A stretch of DNA of 22,596 nucleotides from assembly GCA_027577415.1 (NCBI GenBank), contig JANBQS010000287.1:1-22596 (forward strand), in the 5' to 3' direction. The notes below the pieces were generated by a model. That model saw only the letters and a list, made by a program, of their open reading frames with translations. It searched no databases and was not told where the DNA came from. Both the position numbers and the translations under genes were made by a program. This document shows, piece by piece, positions 1 to 7,256 of the stretch (positions are counted from its first letter, which is position 1; every line of letters begins with the position of its first letter). The DNA comes from Coemansia sp. RSA 922. Taxonomy: Eukaryota; Kickxellomycota; Kickxellomycetes; Kickxellales; Kickxellaceae.

Positions 1-915
1 CTTGGGCGTGCCAGCAGCGAGTTTGATTTCCGTATGCCCTACACCATTACTCTGCCAGGAGGAGTAGTGGATCTGACGCATGACATTGACCCGGTAGATG
101 TCGATATGGATATTGATATGTCGGATGACCCGGATGTTCAATATATCCATACTGTCTTGGCGACGCAGCCCAGTCGGACTTCTGGAATCTCCGCCCAGTA
201 CTCAACGACGCACCCTGCTCCGACTACGCTACCAGAACACTTGCGCCTAGCCGATCTCAATGCCCCGGCCGATGGTGTGCAGGGGCCACAGCGCATTTAT
301 TTGGATGACGATACTGAGCGCAAAAAGCAGGATGGGCGGTCGCACATGATGTCAAAAAGTGCAGTTGATATATCAAGGGGTATTATCGAGTTCATGCGCA
401 CGGGCTGGTCCTGCAAGCTAACCGACCTGCTCACTGAGAAGCTTGAGAAGGGGTTGGCTAAGGGTAGCACCCATGCTAGAAGCTGGCTTGAGATATTGGA
501 AGAGGTCTTTCCCCTACCGCCTTGGGGGTCAGTTACTCTCATGCTGACAATAGTTCTTTACTATTGGAGCTCTATATTCGAAGGCCCCTTCAGCAGGACT
601 CTACCAGATCTCATACGAGGAGCAATCCCCTGGGTCATGGAGATCGAGGGCCTCAAAGAGTGCCCAGGGACAAGACGGATGCTTCCGCGGCCTTTACGCT
701 TTAGGCCATTCACATACCCAAAGAGCACCGGTATCGCCAACCCAGACGCCAAGGAGGATCTGCGAAAAACCGAGCAAATAGTCGAGACTGGCAAGCTTAT
801 TCATATGGTCAAGAAATTGCTAACTCAATGCGACCTAATCGAGACTGACTCGGAGCGAAAGAATCGCGAGAAGATTGTCAGCGACTGGGTCGCATGGCAT
901 CAGGCCCGTCAATAG
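1..915 (+). CDS. Unrecognised protein with N-terminal SIM-like motif (probably 5'-partial)
   Basis: The reading frame is open from base 1 to the TAG at 913-915. The first ATG is at 34, but its context is weak (C at -3) and the frame continues upstream without a stop, so the true start may lie outside the window. From that ATG the product is 293 residues. Residues 11-17 read VVDLTHD and are followed by a strongly acidic run (to about residue 33). This is the classic form of a SUMO-interaction motif: a hydrophobic core followed by acidic residues. The middle (about residues 100-150) is charged and helical. Residues about 165-185 form a hydrophobic stretch rich in L, V, Y and W that could be a membrane helix or a buried helix. 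The C-terminus is rich in Lys, Glu and Arg. I do not recognise the family. A nuclear SUMO-linked role is only an inference from the motif. The next gene, Nop12, starts 188 bp downstream on the same strand. Confidence 0.6.
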   Translation, partial: LGRASSEFDFRMPYTITLPGGVVDLTHDIDPVDVDMDIDMSDDPDVQYIHTVLATQPSRTSGISAQYSTTHPAPTTLPEHLRLADLNAPADGVQGPQRIYLDDDTERKKQDGRSHMMSKSAVDISRGIIEFMRTGWSCKLTDLLTEKLEKGLAKGSTHARSWLEILEEVFPLPPWGSVTLMLTIVLYYWSSIFEGPFSRTLPDLIRGAIPWVMEIEGLKECPGTRRMLPRPLRFRPFTYPKSTGIANPDAKEDLRKTEQIVETGKLIHMVKKLLTQCDLIETDSERKNREKIVSDWVAWHQARQ

Positions 916-1103
916 ATTGTGTGATCAAGTTCCGATCAAAACTTTTTTCTTTCCATGCCAAAAAAAAAAAAAAAAATCGCAAGCACAAGTTGTAGGCATA
1001 TTTTTTTTTTTTTGACATAGGTTCCCTTTTCCTTACCTTATTCTTCAATATAAATTTGCAGTTTGCATTTAGCCTTATACCTATTTTCGACACCAACAGC
1101 GAA
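916..1103. other. Intergenic spacer with poly-A and poly-T tracts
   Basis: This is the short spacer between the first gene and Nop12. It holds a run of 17 A at 960-976 and a run of 13 T at 1001-1013. These are a probable mix of 3' end signals of the upstream gene and dA:dT nucleosome-depleting promoter tracts of the downstream gene. No clear TATA box is seen; the nearest AT-rich stretch is around 1048-1056. Confidence 0.5.
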
Positions 1104-2513
1104 ATGGCCGACATTAAAAAGGGTGAGCTCTCGCAGCTTCTAGTTGGCGGCGCAAAGGGCGGCGCGGTCATCAACAGCGCTTTGGACGATCTGTTCAAGA
1201 ACGCGCCACCACAGGCACCGATAAAGCCGGTTGTAGTCAGAGCGCCTGTTGCTGCTCCTACACCTAGCGAGGCGCCAGAGCCCGTTGCTGCTGTACCTGT
1301 TTCTGCTGCACATGGTTCCAGCGAGACGCGGCCCAAGCGGCCCAAGAAGGAGAAGAAGCCAAAGCAGGCCAGCGCGGTTGATGGGCCGGAGCCAATGATG
1401 GTCGACGAGGATGAGCGCGCGGCAAAGGCAAAACGGGCGCGCAGAATTGGATTCGGCACGCAAGAAGACGAGGACGATTCAGAGGAAGAGGAGTCCGCGG
1501 CCAAGAAGCCAAAGAAGAAGCTGTTGGGCCGCATGCCACAAGACCCCGAAGTCATTAAACGCACGCTGTTTATCGGCAACTTGTCGATACAATGCATTAC
1601 AGACAAGGCGGCGTACGGTCAGCTAAAGACAATGTGCACAAAGTATGGCAAGGTCAAGGCGATCCGCTTCAGATCCATTGCCTTTGCTGAGCTCTTACCG
1701 CGGAAGGTTGCATTTATCCAGGGCAAGTTCCACTCCGAGCGGCAGTCCTGCAACGCCTATGTCGAGTTTATCGAGGAGGAGTCGGCAAAAAAAGCAGTTG
1801 AACTTAATGGAACCGAGTTCCGCGATAGACATATTCGCGTAGACATGGCTAACAACGATAAGAGCCACGATATGAGGCGCTCGGTGTTTGTGGGTAACTT
1901 GGATTTCGCTGCTGACGAGGAAGAGCTGTGGAAGCACTTTGGCACCTGTGGAACCGTTGAAAACGTCCGCGTTATTCGCGACCCAAAGACCAGCATTGGA
2001 AAGGGCTTTGCCTATGTGCAGTTTACAGATCGGGCGGCTGTTACTTTGGCTCTCAGACTGCAAGACACTGTGCTGAACTCGCGTAAGCTTCGCGTACAGA
2101 GGGCTAGCGAGAAGGCTATCAAAGAAAAGGAACGCGCTACAGCGGCCGCCTCTGATGCTGCCCCTGGTAGCGCACCTGCCAAGCCAAAGGCTGTGTTTGA
2201 GGGTAATCGCTCGGTGAAGGGCGATAAGCCGTCAAACAAGAAGCGTCGTACGGTTCGTAGCAAGGCGTATGCCGAGGAGCGGCTTAATACCGCGAAAAAG
2301 CCGAGATCTGAGCCTGCTGAGCCTGCCGCGCCTGCTCCTACTCAGTACAGTGGTGCTCGTAGCAGCTCGCGCGGTGGATCTCGCGGCGGGTCCCGTGGAG
2401 GCTCTCGTGGTGGCTCCCGTGGAGGATCTCGCGGTGGCTCCCGTGGCGGATCTCGCGGAGGATCTCGTGGTGGTCGCGGAGGATCTCGCGGCGGCTTCAG
2501 CAAGCGCAGTTAA
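1104..2513 (+). CDS. NOP12: Nucleolar RNA-binding protein Nop12/RBM34 family
   Basis: The product is 469 residues, predicted to act in nucleolar maturation of large-subunit rRNA, as Nop12 does in yeast. I chose the ATG at 1104 (context GCGAAATGG) because the frame upstream offers only a TTG at 1056. The N-terminus is basic and acidic, with KKEKK-type nuclear/nucleolar signals and an EDEDDSEEEE stretch. Two RRM domains follow. RRM1 (about residues 152-258) has RNP2-like LFIGNL and a long internal loop before the RNP1 strand AYVEF, typical of this family. RRM2 (about 260-337) has VFVGNL and GKGFAYVQF. The C-terminal tail (about residue 421 onward) is a run of SRGG/GRGG repeats, an RGG box expected to bind RNA and to be arginine-methylated. 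The two-RRM order and the extended RRM1 loop separate it from nucleolin-like proteins. Family assignment is firm; the exact ortholog is inferred. Confidence 0.88.
   Translation: MADIKKGELSQLLVGGAKGGAVINSALDDLFKNAPPQAPIKPVVVRAPVAAPTPSEAPEPVAAVPVSAAHGSSETRPKRPKKEKKPKQASAVDGPEPMMVDEDERAAKAKRARRIGFGTQEDEDDSEEEESAAKKPKKKLLGRMPQDPEVIKRTLFIGNLSIQCITDKAAYGQLKTMCTKYGKVKAIRFRSIAFAELLPRKVAFIQGKFHSERQSCNAYVEFIEEESAKKAVELNGTEFRDRHIRVDMANNDKSHDMRRSVFVGNLDFAADEEELWKHFGTCGTVENVRVIRDPKTSIGKGFAYVQFTDRAAVTLALRLQDTVLNSRKLRVQRASEKAIKEKERATAAASDAAPGSAPAKPKAVFEGNRSVKGDKPSNKKRRTVRSKAYAEERLNTAKKPRSEPAEPAAPAPTQYSGARSSSRGGSRGGSRGGSRGGSRGGSRGGSRGGSRGGSRGGRGGSRGGFSKRS
2365..2505 (+). repeat. Tandem repeat encoding SRGG units
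   Basis: About ten imperfect 12-base units of the form tct-cgc-ggt-gga encode the Ser-Arg-Gly-Gly tail of the Nop12-like protein. Synonymous third-base differences between units (ggt, ggc, gga and ggg; cgc and cgt) show the array is maintained at the protein level. Repeat number is likely to vary between strains. Confidence 0.85.
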
Positions 2514-2861
2514 GAAAATCGGTGCGCTTCATAGCCAGTTCTTACCAATATTTAATTCAAAAGTATATATAAAACTATACCTTATCATGGCGAGAGTTCC
2601 TTGTCGAATCAGTTCCTCAAAGCTGTTGCATCTATTGATTGAACATATCTCTTTCTTGAGCGATACTCTAACGATTCATCCATTGAGCACGCAAGTAAAA
2701 CGACATACAGGGTCAGACATAGTTGCTATAAAAGAAGCGCTGGGGCCACCCTCAGAAAAATGAATCCTTAGAGCACCATCTTCTGGGTCTTTTTTCTACT
2801 ACTTTGCTAACTTTTTAACATTCCTTTTCCAAGTTCCCTGCTTTCAAGTTACTAGTCAACC
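2514..2861 (+). promoter_or_regulatory. Intergenic region with TATA box of the secreted repeat protein gene
   Basis: This stretch between Nop12 and the next gene holds no supportable coding region. It contains an AT-rich stretch at about 2562-2580 (possible 3' processing signal of Nop12) and a good TATA box, TATAAAAG, at 2727-2734, about 130 bp before the ATG at 2862. A pyrimidine-rich leader (CTTTTTTCTAC, TTCCTTTTCC) follows, as is common in fungal promoters. Confidence 0.6.
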
Positions 2862-3746
2862 ATGTTCAAGATCACCGTCCTTGCCTACGCCGTTTCTCTG
2901 GCTGCCATCCAGGCTTACCCAGTTGCCGACTTCGGAACGATTGATATTGGTGCCGACCTTACCAAGCGTGATGGGTGTGGTGGAGTTGGCTGCGGCGGTA
3001 GTGGCATTCAGTTTGCTGCTAGCAACCTCTTCCCTTCGTCACAGTTCCAGGGTTCGGGGTTCAGGCATACGAGAATCTTCCCTGATCTCACCTTTAGCAC
3101 TGGCGGCCGTTTCAATTTCCCAGGCATCCACCCTTGCGGTGCAGCCGCCGGTCAGGCCTGTGCCACTGCTGCTCCACCGCAGCAAGCTCCGCCTCAGAAG
3201 ATGCCACCTCAGCAAACTCCTCCCGCTTCTGGTGCTACCGCTTGTGACCAAGCCCAAGCCCAGGCATGCCCCGAATCGCCTCAACAGACTCCGCCTCAAC
3301 AGGCTCTACCTCAGGAGATGCCACCACAGCAGGCCCCTTCTACTGCTCCCCAGGGTTGCGACCAAGCCCAAGGACAGGCGTGTCCTGACTCGGCTCAACA
3401 GACTCCACCACAGCCGGCTCCAGCTCAGGAGATTCCGCCTCTGCAAGCTCCTCCCACTACTCCTCAGGGTTGCGACCAAGCCCAAGGACAGACGTGTCCT
3501 GACTCGGCTCAACAGACTCCACCTCAACAGACTCCTTCTGCTCCTGGCGTTTCCCCTTGCGACCAGGCTCAGGGTCAGGCATGTGGCAGTAGTGGACCCA
3601 TGTCGCTCAGCTTTAACAACGGCCAGAGCAATGGCATCAAGGCGTCGAGCTACAAGGAGACCACGCTGTACTATAAGCACAAGGATGCCAAAAGCTTTAG
3701 CAAATCAGGCACTTCGAGCATGCAGCTAAACTACTCCAAGCAATAG
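2862..3746 (+). CDS. Secreted Pro/Gln-rich repeat protein with Cys-containing units
   Basis: The product is 294 residues. A signal peptide covers about residues 1-18 (hydrophobic, ending AIQA). A dibasic KR at 35-36 fits a Kex2-type processing site, giving a mature N-terminus starting DGCGGVGCGG. From about residue 92 there are five imperfect units beginning at Cys 92, 128, 166, 204 and 233. The last four start CDQAQ and continue with ACP.S and QQTPPQQ-type Pro/Gln stretches. Each full unit is ~36-38 residues and brings two Cys. The C-terminus (about 245-294) is non-repetitive, polar and basic. There is no GPI-type hydrophobic tail. The signal peptide, propeptide site and paired Cys in a Pro/Gln-rich stalk suggest a cell-wall or matrix protein, possibly cross-linked by disulfides, or a secreted effector-like protein. 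I do not recognise a named family. Confidence 0.75.
   Translation: MFKITVLAYAVSLAAIQAYPVADFGTIDIGADLTKRDGCGGVGCGGSGIQFAASNLFPSSQFQGSGFRHTRIFPDLTFSTGGRFNFPGIHPCGAAAGQACATAAPPQQAPPQKMPPQQTPPASGATACDQAQAQACPESPQQTPPQQALPQEMPPQQAPSTAPQGCDQAQGQACPDSAQQTPPQPAPAQEIPPLQAPPTTPQGCDQAQGQTCPDSAQQTPPQQTPSAPGVSPCDQAQGQACGSSGPMSLSFNNGQSNGIKASSYKETTLYYKHKDAKSFSKSGTSSMQLNYSKQ
3354..3525 (+). repeat. 114-bp tandem repeat within the secreted protein gene
   Basis: Two nearly identical copies begin at 3354 (GGGTTGCGACCAAGCCCAAG) and 3468, spaced 114 bp apart. Each encodes a unit starting CDQAQGQ, with only one or two differences over the first ~55 bases. More diverged units flank them (Cys codons at 3135, 3243 and 3558). 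The near-identity of the central pair suggests recent duplication or gene conversion. Confidence 0.8.
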
Positions 3747-3871
3747 GTCACAGCTCCTGCCACCTGTCCATGGTGGCTACAACAGCCAATACTCCGACGG
3801 CTCCATGGCACATGAGAGCACTCAATTCGGACCCCTTTCTATTCTAGTATATTAGCCTGCTCCAAAATAAA

Positions 3872-3956
3872 TACCAAATGTCTGATAGTATTGTGCACTG
3901 TGTGGAAATACATAAGCAAATATTACTCCTGGAACGACTGGCAACACGTCCAGCGA
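3872..3956 (+). pseudogene. Decayed 5' fragment of an HD-phosphohydrolase gene
   Basis: TACCAAATGTCTGATA at 3872-3887 is identical to the start of the intact HD gene at 7695. After a gap the match resumes with AGCAAATA, and then GACTGGCAACACGTCCAGCG matches GATTGGCAGCACGTCCAGCG of the intact gene, encoding DWQHVQR, the first metal-ligand motif. Between the ATG and AGCAAATA the relic is 14 bases shorter, which breaks the frame. Homology stops shortly after 3956, so only about the first 31 codons survive. This is a truncated, frameshifted gene copy and not a functional gene. Confidence 0.75.
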
Positions 3957-4059
3957 GAAAAGTACTTAGTACTTGTCCTAATCCTGTAGAAGGATTTTGC
4001 TGTGCTCTTTCTTCTAAACATTGAAAATTTTGCTTATAAGCCGCTTTGCAGCTGCTTTT

Positions 4060-4150
4060 GAGCAAACACTATCCTTTCCTCCCCCACTCCCATCCAACAA
4101 ACCTGTTTCAACTGCTCTGCACTTCTTTCGCCAAAGCACAAAAAAGCGAC
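4060..4150 (+). promoter_or_regulatory. Conserved upstream block of the small-protein family, copy A
   Basis: This ~90-bp block contains CCAACAAACCTGTTTCAACT and later TTCTTTCGCCAAAGCACAAA. It is clearly homologous to blocks at 6512-6600 and, on the minus strand, 21940-22030, and less closely to 6383-6474. All lie a few hundred bases upstream of a member of the same gene family. Conservation between otherwise diverged intergenic regions suggests a regulatory role or recent common origin. Confidence 0.6.
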
Positions 4151-4244
4151 TGCTCAGACTTGGCCCTTCGAGCTCCAGCTGGACTTTGCAAATGGCTGTT
4201 TGATTGCAGAATTCTGGAGTGCCAAGCACTAGGGTGATTGAGGG

Positions 4245-4308
4245 CAAGACTTGCTTAGTTGTTTCTGCTCGTCCCGACAATAGTTCATTTTCGGATTTAA
4301 AAAAATAG
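4245..4308 (+). promoter_or_regulatory. Core promoter of small-protein gene A
   Basis: This contains the family box GACTTGCTTAGTTGTTTCTG followed by GCTCGTCCCGACAATAGTTC and an AT-rich TATA-like stretch (TTTAAAAAAATAG, 4296-4308). The TATA position is about 120 bp before the ATG at 4422. Compared with copy C (TATAAAAAG) the TATA here is degenerate. The leader that follows has an 11-mer tandem repeat and a pyrimidine-rich stretch. Confidence 0.6.
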
Positions 4309-4317
4309 GTATGCCCT

Positions 4318-4347
4318 GTTCTCCTCCTGTTCTCCTCCTGTTCTCCC
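4318..4347 (+). repeat. Tandem 11-bp repeat TGTTCTCCTCC
   Basis: The unit TGTTCTCCTCC is repeated about 2.7 times directly after the TATA-like element of gene A. It lies in the probable transcription-start and 5' leader region. It is pyrimidine-rich, as fungal leaders often are, and was probably made by replication slippage. Confidence 0.8.
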
Positions 4348-4421
4348 TTTCTCTTTATCCTTAAATACTCATCAAATATCTTGCATTTACTTTGTTACTA
4401 GAAGCAACTCTCGGACAAACA

Positions 4422-4769
4422 ATGGAAGACGTCTCATGCTGCAAAGTTATCGTATTAACACAAACTTCAATCAAGGTCTCCCCAATGTCATATGACGCTA
4501 CTAACAAATCATGTAGAAAAGCGGCTGTGGAGGTAAAGAGAATGTGGCGCAACTATTTGCTTCATTACGGCATTAAAAATAGCCTATTTATAGTCGACAG
4601 TGAAATTACTAGAGATGAAGTTGGTGGTCCTAGTCTGGAAGATGATAGTGAGATTACCAAACATACACTGTTTGTGTTTGGGACGAAGGAGGTATTTAAT
4701 GCTAAAGTATTGGGCAAAAAATCGTCTGAAGAGGTTTATCAATTATTTAGTAATATGTCGAGAAGTTGA
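4422..4769 (+). CDS. Small protein family member A (possible ubiquitin-like fold)
   Basis: The product is 115 residues. I chose ATG 4422 because the context AACAATGG is good and the product start MEDVS matches paralog D (MEDVS at 21578, minus strand); upstream only a TTG at 4392 is in frame. Shared features with B, C and D are: Cys at about residue 7 followed by a hydrophobic strand (KVIVL); an Ala-Ala containing amphipathic helix (KAAVEVKRM); a strand LFIVD; and a final strand TLFVF. The order beta-beta-alpha-beta-beta is compatible with a ubiquitin-like module, but this is a reading of the pattern and not a proven fold. There is no signal peptide or membrane segment. It is AT-rich compared with the housekeeping neighbours. 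Function is unknown. It is closest to D by eye. Confidence 0.65.
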   Translation: MEDVSCCKVIVLTQTSIKVSPMSYDATNKSCRKAAVEVKRMWRNYLLHYGIKNSLFIVDSEITRDEVGGPSLEDDSEITKHTLFVFGTKEVFNAKVLGKKSSEEVYQLFSNMSRS

Positions 4770-5348
4770 GAAATAGGAGTGTATGAATAGACTCCTTTGA
4801 GGTAATTGAAATGGGTGATATTGAATAACTGTTCGCGATTAAGTCGATATGCTATTGGCGTAATCCCTTGAACTTGGCCATAGAGAACCTAATTTTTCAA
4901 CAGCTATGCACATGCGACAACCAGCTTGTACATAACACAAGTGCTTTTCTAGTCATCTACTGCCTATTTACTTTATTACTCATAATGATACATAATTAAT
5001 AACTTACCATCTCAATGACCTAGGTAGTTCACTTGAGCGTCTCGCTGGCTATTGAAGCCCTAAAACAAGCTAGACCTGTTTTACCAACCATAGACTCTTC
5101 CCCAATTACTCTGGTTTGCGTTGAATCTGGAATTGAAGCACTTGGAATAGGAAATACCCTTTCAAACAAGTCTTGCTTCCATCTTCCATTTCTCAAAACA
5201 ATAGCGATGTAGCCTTAAGTGTTAATTCTTCAAAGCACGTCAAAGGATAAAGTAGGATATGGATAACCTTATAAAGTTGGAAACGGAATTCTGCCTTTGG
5301 CAGTTTCTGGAAACAAAAATCAAGCTGTTGGAAAAGTGGAAGAATAAT
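4770..5348. other. AT-rich intergenic region, no supportable gene
   Basis: This region lies between small-protein genes A and B. A short inverted repeat (AGGAGT at about 4777, ACTCCT at about 4793) just after the stop codon of A may mark a transcript end. Stretches around 5149-5240 (AAACAAGTCTTGCTTCC, TTCTTCAAAGCACGTCAAAG) resemble the conserved upstream block only weakly. No coding signal was found. Confidence 0.5.
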
Positions 5349-5419
5349 TGTCCCGTTGTCTCCACTTTTTTTTTTTTTTTTTTTTTTTTGCAACTGCTCT
5401 CTAGTTTCGGTATAAAAAG
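5349..5419 (+). promoter_or_regulatory. Core promoter of gene B, interrupted by a T24 tract
   Basis: The box CCCGTTGTCTCC is followed by 24 consecutive T (5366-5389), then ACTGCTCTCTAGTTTCGG and the TATA box TATAAAAAG at 5411-5419, 98 bp before the ATG at 5517. Compared with copy C the same box and TATA are present, but the segment between GTTGTCTC and TGCTC holds the extra T tract, which looks like a homopolymer expansion or insertion. Confidence 0.65.
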
Positions 5420-5516
5420 TAAGTCCATAGGCTTCAGTTTTCTTCCTCTTTTTTTCTTTTCTTTATTCTACTATTCATACTAGTTTTCTACTCACCACTA
5501 GTTTTTTTTATTTACA

Positions 5517-5921
5517 ATGGCTGATCTCACAAGGTGCCCAATTATATTTGCCACTGACCAAGGTATTAGTCACAACCCCGAACATGTTATTGACGTTAGG
5601 GAACATTCGTACGCCTCGGCTGCCAAGCTTGTAATTGATAATTTCTCTAAATACACGACTCAATCTTTGCTTTACATTGTCAACGAAGATACTGTGGTAA
5701 ATTTTAGCTGTAGTGCAGTTCGCAATAACATTGACTCACTTGATGTACATAGTTGTTTTGTATTCACAAGCGAAAACATGTTTGAATCACTGACAAGCAT
5801 GTTTAAAGAACCAGAAGATTCTGAGGAGCCAGAGGATTCTGACGAACCCGAAGCTCCTGAGGAGCCTGAATACGAAGTAAAGTGCTACAATTTTTTTTTG
5901 CAAAAAAGTGGCTGCAGCTAA
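5517..5921 (+). CDS. Small protein family member B, acidic C-terminal tail
   Basis: The product is 134 residues. The start ATG has context TACAATGGC and lies 98 bp after the TATA box. The N-terminal ~95 residues match paralog C in order: CPI strand at residues 7-9, a short NPE turn, second strand HVIDV, a helix with YASAAKLVI, strand LYIV, and DVHSCFVF near residue 83. The tail (about residues 97-117) is an acidic repeat of E-P-E-D-S type, followed by a short Phe/Cys-rich end. The acidic repeat is absent from A, C and D. There are no transmembrane or secretion signals. The 3' flank is also homologous to that of C, so B and C form a tandem duplication with a 1341-bp period. Function is unknown. 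Confidence 0.7.
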   Translation: MADLTRCPIIFATDQGISHNPEHVIDVREHSYASAAKLVIDNFSKYTTQSLLYIVNEDTVVNFSCSAVRNNIDSLDVHSCFVFTSENMFESLTSMFKEPEDSEEPEDSDEPEAPEEPEYEVKCYNFFLQKSGCS

Positions 5922-5989
5922 TTCCTCCTTGTGTCCCTAAGCTCGGTGTTTGCTCTCTGCAACAATATTATGTCGTAAAAAACAAGGCA

Positions 5990-6163
5990 GTGACAACTAG
6001 CTCTCATTATGTAGTCATGTTGATACTAAAAGTATCGTTAGGTGATGGTGCTTTTTAGGACAGTGTTCTTACATTTACATATTTTATGACATGCGAGCAA
6101 ATAATATATATATTCTAAGTACAGTATGTATCCTACAAGCTTTTGCACTCGCTATTAACAACA
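5990..6163 (+). repeat. 3' flank duplicated between genes B and C (copy 1)
   Basis: This begins GTGACAACTAGCTCTCATTA and ends around ACAGTATGTATCCTACAAGC. It pairs with 7257-7435 (ATGACAGCTAGCTCTTGTTT and ACAGTATGCATTCTACACGC). The similarity shows that the duplication which produced B and C included the 3' untranslated region or terminator. Confidence 0.6.
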
Positions 6164-6382
6164 CAAGAGAACTAGGGCTGGCAGAATATCGTGTACTTAA
6201 TGCTAGCTACACTTAAATTGGGCTTGAACATGTTTGAAAGGTGCCGGGAAGGAGAACTCACTTGCTAGTTGATATACTTCTTTTTCATCCAACCATGCTT
6301 CTGTTTATTTTTCAAAGCCTACAAATAAAGTGCGTTGGCTTGAAAAGTAGAGCACTTGGCACTTGAAGCTCAAGAAAATTAC
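6164..6382. other. Intergenic stretch before the gene C promoter
   Basis: This is AT-rich with no coding signal on either strand. It includes GCACTTGGCACTTGAAGC at about 6351, a short direct repeat of GCACTTG-like words. No promoter element I can support was found. Confidence 0.4.
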
Positions 6383-6600
6383 TCTTTGTTCTCTTGCTCT
6401 CTCCGCCCTTGCTCTACTCCTACCAATTAACCCTTTTCAACCGCACTGCACCTCTTAAAAGTGCGTAAAAATGATGTGCCTTTAGCCAATTGTGTCAATA
6501 GATGTCACCTTCAAGCAAACGTTGTCATTCTTCTCTCACTCCCAGCCAACAAACCTGTTTCGACAGCATCATGTTTCTTTCTGCAAAGCAAAAAATGATT
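6383..6600 (+). promoter_or_regulatory. Conserved upstream block of gene C, present twice in tandem
   Basis: Two related blocks lie head to tail. The first (6383-6474) reads CTACTCCTACCAATTAACCC, then TTCAACCGCACTGCACCTCT and GTGCGTAAAAATGATG. The second (6512-6600) reads CCAGCCAACAAACCTGTTTC, then TTTCTTTCTGCAAAGCAAAA and AATGATT. The second is closer to copies A and D. A GCCAATTG..TGTCAC segment between them (6485-6508) is also found next to copy D. Gene C thus carries a doubled upstream module. Confidence 0.55.
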
Positions 6601-6698
6601 CGCAATAATTACACTAATCCATCATCTTTCAAATAAGGTTTACCTATTGTTTTTTGAGTATGGAATTGTAGCGTACCCAGAGCCAGGGTAGACGAAGG

Positions 6699-6758
6699 CG
6701 AGACTTGCTCAGTTGTCTCTGCTCGCTCTGAAAACAGTTTCAGTTTAGGTATAAAAAG
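6699..6758 (+). promoter_or_regulatory. Core promoter of gene C (best-preserved copy)
   Basis: The family box GACTTGCTCAGTTGTCTCTG is followed by CTCGCTCTGAAAACAGTTTC and a perfect TATAAAAAG at 6750-6758, 100 bp before the ATG at 6858. The word order box, AGTTTC, TATA is shared with the promoters of A, B and D. The leader contains CTCTACTCACCA, also found in the B leader. Confidence 0.7.
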
Positions 6759-6857
6759 CATGTCTGATGGTCGCTATTTTCCCTCTTACTCTACTATAAT
6801 CCTCACTTTAGCTCTCTACTCACCAACAGTAATTTATAAGCATCTACTTGATTAGAC

Positions 6858-7253
6858 ATGGATGCCCTCGTTAAATGTCCAGTTTTACATGTAAGAGATG
6901 ATTGTGTTGTTAGTCGCAACCCCGAGCAAACTGTTGAGGTTGGCATATTTACATATGCCGCGGCTGCCAAATATGTAGTGGATACGTATCGTAAACCTGA
7001 GGATATCATAAATCTTTATATTGTTAGTAACGAATATGTATGGATTTTTGAGCCTGGTAAAATTGAAGATAATAAAGTTCTCCTTGATGTCCATTGCATC
7101 TTCGTATTTGCAAAAGAGACCACATTTCTAGATATGACTGGTAACCTTGATCCAAAGAATTGTTATTCTATTTTTAAATCGGAAGTAGAACCCGCTGAAC
7201 TGTTCTATAGTAATTGTTTTATTAAGTCAGCAATCCTTATAGAGGAGATGTAA
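6858..7253 (+). CDS. Small protein family member C (possible ubiquitin-like fold)
   Basis: The product is 131 residues, with start context GACATGG. N-terminal module: KCPVLHV strand (Cys at residue 7), NPEQTVEV strand, helix TYAAAAKYVVDTY, strand LYIVS, and DVHCIFVFA strand ending near residue 89. The remaining ~40 residues are non-repetitive, with hydrophobic patches (ELFYSNCFIKSAILI) and no obvious motif. It is most similar to B (CP[IV], NPE, AA, LYIV, DVH..FVF at equivalent positions), with identity low enough that the duplication is not recent. AT-rich codon use contrasts with the TOK and trehalase genes. Function is unknown. Confidence 0.7.
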   Translation: MDALVKCPVLHVRDDCVVSRNPEQTVEVGIFTYAAAAKYVVDTYRKPEDIINLYIVSNEYVWIFEPGKIEDNKVLLDVHCIFVFAKETTFLDMTGNLDPKNCYSIFKSEVEPAELFYSNCFIKSAILIEEM

Positions 7254-7256
7254 GCC

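Noticed and set aside
878..1606. A 242-codon minus-strand open frame across the 5' part of Nop12
   Set aside because: It is antisense to a firmly identified RRM gene, is low complexity (Ser, Ala and Phe runs), and crosses the A and T homopolymer tracts.
2881..3729. A 282-codon open frame overlapping the secreted repeat protein in another frame
   Set aside because: It is Leu/Arg/Pro-rich with no domain and arises because the Pro/Gln repeat codons lack stops in the shifted frame; the frame with the signal peptide and Cys repeats is the real one.
3747..3850. Protein-like reading (GGYNSQYSDGSMAHESTQFG) just after the stop of the secreted repeat gene
   Set aside because: It could be a lost C-terminal extension or exon, but it lies in a different frame, no convincing splice sites join it, and it is too short to support.
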